Shown piece by piece: positions 7,808 to 12,368 of a DNA stretch of 14,159 nt; the first letter of the stretch is position 1, and every line of letters starts with the position of its first letter. Under the pieces are notes generated by a model. The model saw nothing but the letters and a program-made list of their open reading frames with translations, was not told where the DNA came from and did not search any database. The position numbers and the translations under genes were made by a program. Source of the DNA: JAVBMO01 sp031552355 (GTDB taxonomy: Bacteria > Bacteroidota > Bacteroidia > Bacteroidales > P3); assembly GCA_031552355.1 (NCBI GenBank), contig JAVBMO010000192.1, forward strand, positions 1-14,159, in the 5' to 3' direction.

Positions 7808-8329
7808 GTGGATAAAAAAGAGTGTTATTATTTAGGGAAAATTACCAAGCTGTTTGGCTTTAAAGGTGAATTGACGCTATTTTTAGATGTTGATAGCCCT
7901 GAAGATTACAAACAATTGGATTCGGTTTTTATTGAAATAAATAAGCAACTTTTGCCTTTTTTTATTGACAAAATTCGTTTTCAAGATAACAAAGCGGTTG
8001 CCACTTTTGCCGATATTTCTGCCGAAGACGCAGAGCGTTTGGTTGGAAAAGAATTGTATTTGCCTCTGTCTTGCCTGCCTAAATTGACCGGCAATAAATT
8101 TTATTTCCATGAGGTAATAAATTTTAAAGTAATAGACAACGAAAGAGGCGAGATAGGTGTCTTAGAGTCGGTATTGGATTTCCCTGCGCAGGCTATTTTT
8201 CAGATAAAATTTGGAGACAAGGAAATTTTATTACCAGTGATTGACAGTGTAATAGAAAAAGTGGATAGGGAAAACCAAACCCTTTACGTGAATTCGCCGG
8301 CTGGGTTGATTGATTTGTATTTGTCTTAA
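7808..8329 (+). CDS. rimM: Ribosome maturation factor RimM
   Basis: RimM binds the 30S subunit near protein S19 and helps mature the head of the 16S rRNA. The 173 residues match the family length. The N-terminal RimM beta-barrel begins with YYLGKITKLFGFKGEL (about 7-22). The C-terminal PRC-barrel has the hallmark LLPVIDSVIEKVD followed by NSPAGLIDLYL. The start is GTG at 7808; it is the first start codon after the terminator and gives the expected N terminus. No clear TAnnTTTG promoter lies in the 15 nt between the terminator and this start, so transcription may come from terminator read-through or an unrecognised promoter. The downstream gene has a different function and its own signals, so this is not an obvious operon. 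Confidence 0.93.
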   Translation: MDKKECYYLGKITKLFGFKGELTLFLDVDSPEDYKQLDSVFIEINKQLLPFFIDKIRFQDNKAVATFADISAEDAERLVGKELYLPLSCLPKLTGNKFYFHEVINFKVIDNERGEIGVLESVLDFPAQAIFQIKFGDKEILLPVIDSVIEKVDRENQTLYVNSPAGLIDLYLS

Positions 8330-8409
8330 AAATGAGAAAATAAATAAAAAAATACGAAAAAATCAGGTTTATAAAAATATTTTGCTTATCATTGCAAGTT
8401 GAATTGAGT

Positions 8410-8417
8410 TATTTTTG
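8410..8417 (+). promoter_or_regulatory. -7-like element abutting the small T9SS-tag gene
   Basis: TATTTTTG matches TAnnTTTG exactly, but it ends only 3 nt before the ATG at 8421. If used, the mRNA would be leaderless or nearly so. A TTTG at 8381-8384 lies 25 nt upstream, too far for an ideal -33. An imperfect alternative, TATTTTG (8378-8384), would give a normal leader. Confidence 0.35.
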
Positions 8418-8420
8418 AAT

Positions 8421-8870
8421 ATGAAAAAAATAAATACTTTTATTGCTATTCTTTTGGGATTTAGTGTTTTTAGTGGTGTAAATGCAACTGAAATATTTTT
8501 ATTTAACAGTGAAATAATTTCTACAAAAGGCCCCGAAGAGCCCGAAGATACCCTTGTTTTTTCTATTCCGAATGCTTTTATGCCAAATGCGACAAGCAAT
8601 TTGTCTCTTTCTACTTTTAAACCCGGTTCGCCAACTTCCGATAAATTTGCTGAATACAAAATGCAGGTTTATAACCGTTGGGGTTTGCTTGTGTTTGAAA
8701 GCACCAATCCCGATGAAGGTTGGGATGGAATGCATAAAGGGTCTCTTTGTCCTATAGATACTTATGTTTATATCATCAATTATGCTTTTTGGGCAAAGGA
8801 CAATGTAACCGGCGAACCAATAGCCGGCGAAAAAATGAAAACAAAAGGCACTGTTACTTTGTTGGATTAA
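8421..8870 (+). CDS. Small exported protein consisting mainly of a T9SS type B sorting domain
   Basis: This 149-residue protein has a signal peptide, MKKINTFIAILLGFSVFSGVNA, processed at about residue 22. A short acidic linker (PEEPED, 38-43) follows. The rest matches the gliding-motility-associated (CHU_C-like) C-terminal domain that routes proteins through the type IX secretion system. Seen in order are PNAFMPN (50-56), YNRWGLLVFES (84-94), GWDG (100-103), YVYIINY (115-121) and a final KGTVTLL (142-148). In known proteins this domain ends a large adhesin or enzyme; here no cargo domain precedes it. The usual DGxND stretch after PNAF is replaced by a Ser/Thr-rich segment. ATG 8421 is preferred over TTG 8415, which lies in the -7-like box. 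The role is unknown; it may be an orphan tag, the remnant of a longer gene, or a small surface protein. Confidence 0.8.
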   Translation: MKKINTFIAILLGFSVFSGVNATEIFLFNSEIISTKGPEEPEDTLVFSIPNAFMPNATSNLSLSTFKPGSPTSDKFAEYKMQVYNRWGLLVFESTNPDEGWDGMHKGSLCPIDTYVYIINYAFWAKDNVTGEPIAGEKMKTKGTVTLLD

Positions 8871-8905
8871 TCTTGTCTCTAAATCCGTATTTTCCTCGTT
8901 TTTCA

Positions 8906-8936
8906 TTTCATTTTATCCGCTAAAAATGTAACTTTG
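8906..8936 (+). promoter_or_regulatory. Promoter of ddl
   Basis: TAACTTTG (8929-8936) is an exact TAnnTTTG -7 element. A weak TTTC (8906-8909) lies 19 nt upstream at the -33 position. The predicted leader before the ATG at 8978 is about 35 nt. Confidence 0.55.
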
Positions 8937-8977
8937 CATTTTAGTGGCTTTTATTATTTCAATAATTACGTTTCTTT

Positions 8978-9964
8978 ATGAAGAAAAATATTGCATTGTT
9001 GGCAGGCGGTTATTCGGGCGAAGCCGAAGTTTCTTTGAAAAGTGCAGGCATGGTTGCCCAATCGATAGATGCCGAAAAATACAAGGTTTATATGATTATT
9101 GTTGAACCGGATCGATGGTACTATAAAGATGAATTGGGAAATATTTTTGATATCAATAAAAATGATTTTTCTTTGCCGCTGAATGGCGAAATTGTGTATT
9201 TCGACTGTGCGTTTATTATGATTCATGGAACGCCGGGCGAAGATGGCCGTTTGCAAGGCTATTTCGATATGTTGCAAATTCCTTACACGGGTTGCGATGC
9301 CACCACTTCAGCCTTAACATTCAACAAAGCTTTTTGCTTGGCTGTCGTGTATCAAAGTGGCTTGGTTAATATTGCCAAATCGTGCCATATTTTGAAGGGA
9401 AATACAATTTCTGTGGAGGAAATTCTTAAAAAAATGTCTTTGCCGTTGTTTGTGAAACCGAATTGCGGCGGTTCCAGTGTAGGAATGTCTAAGGTAAAAG
9501 AAAAAGAAGAACTTTTGCCGGCCATTGAAAAGGCTTTTCGCGAAGACAAAGAAATATTGATAGAAGGGTTTGTAAAAGGCCGTGAATTGACTTGCGGAAT
9601 GATTAAGATCGACGAAAAAGAAACTGTATTCCCCATTACCGAAATAGTGAGTAAACATGAATTTTTCGATTATGAGGCAAAATACAAAGGCTTTTCCGAT
9701 GAAATTACTCCGGCGCCAATTCCGGATGATTTGAAAGGCAGAATTCAAAATACCTCTTCAAAATTATATCATTTGTTGAATTGCAACGGAATTGTCCGTT
9801 TTGATTTTATTTACAACAAGGAAAGCGATAAGTTGTATTTTCTTGAAGTGAATACGGTTCCCGGACAATCGGAACAAAGCATAGTACCTCAACAAATTCG
9901 TGCAATGGGAAAAACCACCAAAGAGATTTATTCCCTTATGATAGAATCAGTCTTGGCTAATTGA
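8978..9964 (+). CDS. ddl: D-alanine--D-alanine ligase
   Basis: This cytoplasmic ATP-grasp enzyme makes the D-Ala-D-Ala dipeptide for peptidoglycan precursors. The 328 residues are the usual Ddl length. The first substrate loop AGGYSGEAEVS (9-19) holds the catalytic-type Glu17. HGTPGEDG (83-90) is the conserved N-domain motif. KPNCGGSSVGM (160-170) is the ATP-binding Ser loop, and FLEVNTVPG (288-296) is the metal-binding end. The omega-loop sequence DYEAKY (231-236) keeps the tyrosine typical of D-Ala-D-Ala ligases, in contrast to VanA-type D-lactate ligases, so normal specificity is expected. The upstream spacer carries its own promoter, and no convincing terminator follows. No other cell-wall gene is adjacent. 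Confidence 0.95.
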   Translation: MKKNIALLAGGYSGEAEVSLKSAGMVAQSIDAEKYKVYMIIVEPDRWYYKDELGNIFDINKNDFSLPLNGEIVYFDCAFIMIHGTPGEDGRLQGYFDMLQIPYTGCDATTSALTFNKAFCLAVVYQSGLVNIAKSCHILKGNTISVEEILKKMSLPLFVKPNCGGSSVGMSKVKEKEELLPAIEKAFREDKEILIEGFVKGRELTCGMIKIDEKETVFPITEIVSKHEFFDYEAKYKGFSDEITPAPIPDDLKGRIQNTSSKLYHLLNCNGIVRFDFIYNKESDKLYFLEVNTVPGQSEQSIVPQQIRAMGKTTKEIYSLMIESVLAN

Positions 9965-10111
9965 AAATGGAAACAGCCAATTAATTTGGAAATGAGAAGA
10001 TTTGAAAATGGCGAAAATTAATCCTGTTGTGGGCTATGTGCCTATGTGATAAAATTCTGTAAAAATTGAACAGCTGTGCCGGGGGGAATAAATTTATAAA
10101 TCAGCATTATC

Positions 10112-10122
10112 TATAAAGTTTG
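10112..10122 (+). promoter_or_regulatory. Possible -7-like element of nadK
   Basis: TATAAAGTTTG resembles the TAnnTTTG element but has one extra base between TA and TTTG. It ends 5 nt before the ATG at 10128. The match is imperfect and would give an almost leaderless transcript. Confidence 0.25.
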
Positions 10123-10127
10123 CATAA

Positions 10128-11006
10128 ATGAAAATAGGGATTTTTGGGAAAAAACTAAATATTGCGGATTTTGCTTGGTTGCAAAAACTTGTGGATGAGC
10201 TTTACAATGAAAATATTGCGATTGTATTTCATGAAGGATTTTATGATCAAATTTCGCATAAAGTCAAATTCAAAGAAAAGCCTGAACTGTTCAGCGAAAC
10301 AGAGGATATTAGAAGCCGTTTTGATTTCCTGTTTTCTTTGGGTGGCGATGGAACTTTACTTAAAACCATAGATTTTATTAAGAATACAGGAATTCCTATT
10401 TTGGGAATTAATTTGGGGAATTTAGGCTTTTTGACCACCATAGGCAAAAATGATATTCCCGGATTTTTAGCCGATTTAAAGCATCAAAAATACGATATAG
10501 AAGAACGTTCTCTCTTACATGTGAAAGAAGAAGGAGGGGTGTTTTTGCCGGTAAATTTTGCTATGAATGAATTGTGCCTGCAACGGAAAAATGCCATGTC
10601 GATGTTGTCTGTCGATGTTTTTGTAAATGATAAATTCCTGACAAATTATACAGCCGACGGACTTTTGGTGGCTACGCCAACCGGTTCTACAGCTTATTCC
10701 TTGAGTTGTGGAGGCCCCATTTTGGCACCCAATTCCAATTGTTTTGTGCTTACACCCATAGCAGCACATACATTGACTTTGCGTCCAATCATCATTCCCG
10801 ATGATTCGGAAATTCGTATTTCTGTGAAACCCAGACAAACGCTTTATGCCAGTTTGGATGGCAGGAAAAAAATACCGGCAGGCAAGGATTTATTGGTCAA
10901 AAAAGAAAATTTTACCATAAAACTTATCCGCATGAATGGACAAGATTTTTATGAATCCATTAGGAAAAAGCTGATGTGGGGGAAGAAAGCGGAACGAAAT
11001 GGGTAA
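10128..11006 (+). CDS. nadK: NAD kinase
   Basis: NAD kinase phosphorylates NAD to NADP, the only route to NADP in the cytoplasm. The 292 residues match bacterial NadK. Visible motifs are GGDGT (72-76) with the catalytic-type Asp, NLGNLGFLTT (95-104), the Asn-Glu pair NEL (147-149), TADGLLVATPTGSTAYS (175-191) followed by GGP, and HTLTLRP (214-220). The start ATG 10128 gives the normal N terminus MKIGIFGK. The spacer to ddl is 163 nt and carries only a weak promoter-like element. The gene ends in a hairpin that probably also serves the convergent gene on the other strand. Confidence 0.95.
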   Translation: MKIGIFGKKLNIADFAWLQKLVDELYNENIAIVFHEGFYDQISHKVKFKEKPELFSETEDIRSRFDFLFSLGGDGTLLKTIDFIKNTGIPILGINLGNLGFLTTIGKNDIPGFLADLKHQKYDIEERSLLHVKEEGGVFLPVNFAMNELCLQRKNAMSMLSVDVFVNDKFLTNYTADGLLVATPTGSTAYSLSCGGPILAPNSNCFVLTPIAAHTLTLRPIIIPDDSEIRISVKPRQTLYASLDGRKKIPAGKDLLVKKENFTIKLIRMNGQDFYESIRKKLMWGKKAERNG

Positions 11007-11009
11007 AAG

Positions 11010-11048
11010 AAGAGCTATCGAAAAAAAATTTGATAGCTCTTTCTTTTT
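11010..11048. terminator. Probable bidirectional terminator between nadK and the DUF1761-like gene
   Basis: The arms AAGAGCTATC (11010-11019) and GATAGCTCTT (11032-11041) pair perfectly around an A-rich loop. On the plus strand a TTCTTTTTT tail follows, ending nadK. On the minus strand the same stem is followed by CTTTT, 20 nt after the stop of the convergent gene. It is strong for the plus strand and weaker for the minus strand. Confidence 0.8.
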
Positions 11049-11060
11049 TATTATTACCTT

Positions 11061-11489
11061 TTAGAACAAGGCAAACAAAATATAAATAAGTCCGGCAATG
11101 AAAGTATGTCCAGCTTCGATAAGCGAGGCCATAAAGAAATCTTTTAAAGAATTTGAATAACGGAATTTCAATCCTGCTTTTTGCCAAGCGACAAATGAAA
11201 CTAAGGCAAACAATGCCAGCCAAACCGAGACAGACGTAATCATAAATAAAGCCAACCCCAAAATGGCCGAAGAAATGAATTGCAAAAACATGGTAAATAT
11301 CATATTGCTTTTAGATATTTTATCACCCATTTCTACTTTAAAAACACGCATCCATGCTTTTGGGAAAAAAACAGAATACCACAGAGCGCCTACCCCAAAA
11401 ACAAGAATGAGGGCTGCAATGTACCATATCCAGTCTATTTGATAGAATAGACTGCAAAAACATAAAGAAGTGTTTGAGCAAGTTTCCAT
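11061..11489 (-). CDS. Small DUF1761-like membrane protein
   Basis: This 142-residue integral membrane protein has hydrophobic stretches at about 20-42, 64-86, 88-107 and 118-142, so four helices. The segment GALWYSVFFPKAWMR (34-48), directly after the first helix, closely resembles the DUF1761 signature of a Gly-Ala-Leu-Trp-Tyr stretch followed by Lys-Ala-Trp. The family has no established function, so none is assigned. The start at 11489 is the only Met before the first helix. The short N-terminal tail carries three cysteines (4, 10, 12). An exact minus-strand -7 element lies 27 nt upstream of the ATG. The gene follows the coiled-coil gene in the same direction after a 70-nt gap and converges on nadK. 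Confidence 0.75.
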   Translation of the reverse strand: METCSNTSLCFCSLFYQIDWIWYIAALILVFGVGALWYSVFFPKAWMRVFKVEMGDKISKSNMIFTMFLQFISSAILGLALFMITSVSVWLALFALVSFVAWQKAGLKFRYSNSLKDFFMASLIEAGHTFIAGLIYILFALF

Positions 11490-11515
11490 TTTTTGATATT
11501 TTAATTAAACAGCAG

Positions 11516-11523
11516 CAAAGATA
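11516..11523 (-). promoter_or_regulatory. -7 element for the DUF1761-like gene
   Basis: The minus strand reads TATCTTTG, an exact TAnnTTTG match, 27 nt upstream of the ATG at 11489. No good -33 element is seen 19-21 nt further upstream. Confidence 0.5.
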
Positions 11524-11559
11524 TTATCTTTTCTCAAAAAGTATGTCATAAGAAGGGTG

Positions 11560-12060
11560 TTATTTTCCTTTTTTTACGCTTTTCTTTTGTTTTTCAAGAT
11601 CTTTTCTCTGTTTTTCCAAATCACTTTGTTTCTTTTTTAGATCTTTTATTTGATCGTCAATGGTAGCTTCCTGTGTGGAAATATCTTCGGTTTTTTTGTC
11701 TAACTCCGATACTTTTTTGTCTAACTCCTCTTTTTGTTTTTGTGCGTCTTGTTTGTCTATTTTCTTCAAAGCATCGTCCCATTTTACAGGGTCTTTTGTC
11801 AAAACGGCACTGACTTGTTCAATGGAAAGAACACTTGCCAATTCCGAATTGCGGCTGGCTTTTAGCGATTCTACACGGGTTTTCCTTTCAGAAGCAGCTG
11901 TCATTTCATCTTTTACGATGTCTTTCAAATTGCTTTCTGCATTTTTGTTGATAGATTTTACCTTTTTCTCTTGTTCTTTAGTAAGAGTTTTGCTTGTTGA
12001 TTCTTGTCCAAAAGCTGTTCCGGCTAAAAATAATAGCCCGATAATCAGAAATTTTTTCAT
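11560..12060 (-). CDS. Exported coiled-coil protein with LTxxQ-like motifs
   Basis: This 166-residue protein has a clear Sec signal peptide (MKKFLIIGLLFLAGTAFG, about 1-18) with no lipobox cysteine, so a soluble periplasmic location is expected. The N-terminal half is helical and has LTKEQ (27-31) and LSIEQ (79-83). Paired LTxxQ-type motifs, spaced by about 50 residues with a charged helix between, are typical of the Spy/CpxP periplasmic chaperone group. From about residue 98 to the end, the sequence is a Lys/Glu/Asp-rich heptad-like coiled coil ending in a basic KKGK tail, which Spy and CpxP lack. The Spy-like assignment is an inference from motifs, not an established homology; a structural coiled-coil protein is the alternative. 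It is divergent to the TPR-AraC gene across a palindrome-bearing spacer. Confidence 0.7.
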   Translation of the reverse strand: MKKFLIIGLLFLAGTAFGQESTSKTLTKEQEKKVKSINKNAESNLKDIVKDEMTAASERKTRVESLKASRNSELASVLSIEQVSAVLTKDPVKWDDALKKIDKQDAQKQKEELDKKVSELDKKTEDISTQEATIDDQIKDLKKKQSDLEKQRKDLEKQKKSVKKGK

Positions 12061-12211
12061 AGTTTGGAATATTATTTGGTGTTAATATTTAAGTGAGAAA
12101 CAATCTTTTTTCTATTTTGTTCATTTTTGTTGATGTTGTTTGTTTTGAAGTGGTTTATGGCTCATTATTAGTATAAAAGAATAGAGTACTAAAATAAACG
12201 AAGCTACGCAA

Positions 12212-12219
12212 CAAAAGTA
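12212..12219 (-). promoter_or_regulatory. -7 element for the coiled-coil gene, overlapping the palindrome
   Basis: The minus strand reads TACTTTTG, an exact TAnnTTTG match. No other CAAA-containing site (TTTG on the minus strand) occurs between it and the start at 12060, so it is the best candidate. It implies a leader of about 145 nt. No TTTG is found at the -33 distance, and that region is occupied by the palindrome. Confidence 0.4.
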
Positions 12220-12245
12220 TGTCGCCATTGCGCAATGGCGACATA
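12218..12245. repeat. Perfect 28-bp palindrome
   Basis: TATGTCGCCATTGC (12218-12231) is followed directly by its exact reverse complement (12232-12245), with no spacer. It is much more GC-rich than its surroundings. It covers the edge of the minus-strand -7 element and the place of its -33 region. It could be an operator for a dimeric regulator, an RNA hairpin, or a copy of a dispersed repeat. Confidence 0.9.
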
Positions 12246-12250
12246 TTAAG

Positions 12251-12286
12251 GTCGCAGATATTATATATTCGTTAAAATAATGCGAC
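12251..12286. repeat. Second GTCGC inverted pair
   Basis: GTCGCA (12251-12256) and TGCGAC (12281-12286) form 6-bp inverted arms around a 24-nt AT-rich spacer. They share the GTCGC/GCGAC core with the neighbouring 28-bp palindrome, giving four half-sites within 66 bp. The arms alone are short. Confidence 0.5.
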
Positions 12287-12368
12287 AAACTTTTGAGAAT
12301 ACAAAGCGCATAAAAAGGTGAATTGTAGACTGTTTGATACTTTTTTGAAACCCCCTAAACCAAACTAT

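Larger units (their letters stand above)
12061..12368. other. 308-nt divergent regulatory spacer
   Basis: I see no gene in this stretch between the minus-strand coiled-coil gene and the plus-strand TPR-AraC gene. It is AT-rich except for a cluster of GTCGC/GCGAC sequences at 12221-12286, including a perfect 28-bp palindrome. An exact minus-strand -7 element lies at 12212-12219. On the plus strand the best promoter-like sequence is TACTTTTTTG (12338-12347), 21 nt before the ATG at 12369; it deviates from TAnnTTTG by two extra bases. Confidence 0.6.

Noticed and set aside
9953..9980. TTGGCT/AGCCAA inverted repeat at the end of ddl as a terminator
   Set aside because: Only a 6-bp stem with a 16-nt loop and no T tract; too weak to call.
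10034..10048. Tandem CTATGTG repeat
   Set aside because: Two copies of seven bases with no further structure; not enough to suggest a binding site or mobile-element footprint.
10008..10049. 13-residue frame in the ddl-nadK spacer
   Set aside because: Very short, no ribosome-binding or promoter signal, and no conservation evidence; likely chance.
11660..12085. Plus-strand frame of 141 codons opposite the coiled-coil gene
   Set aside because: It is the antisense of a protein with a clear signal peptide and heptads; its Ser/Phe-rich translation is what that antisense would give.
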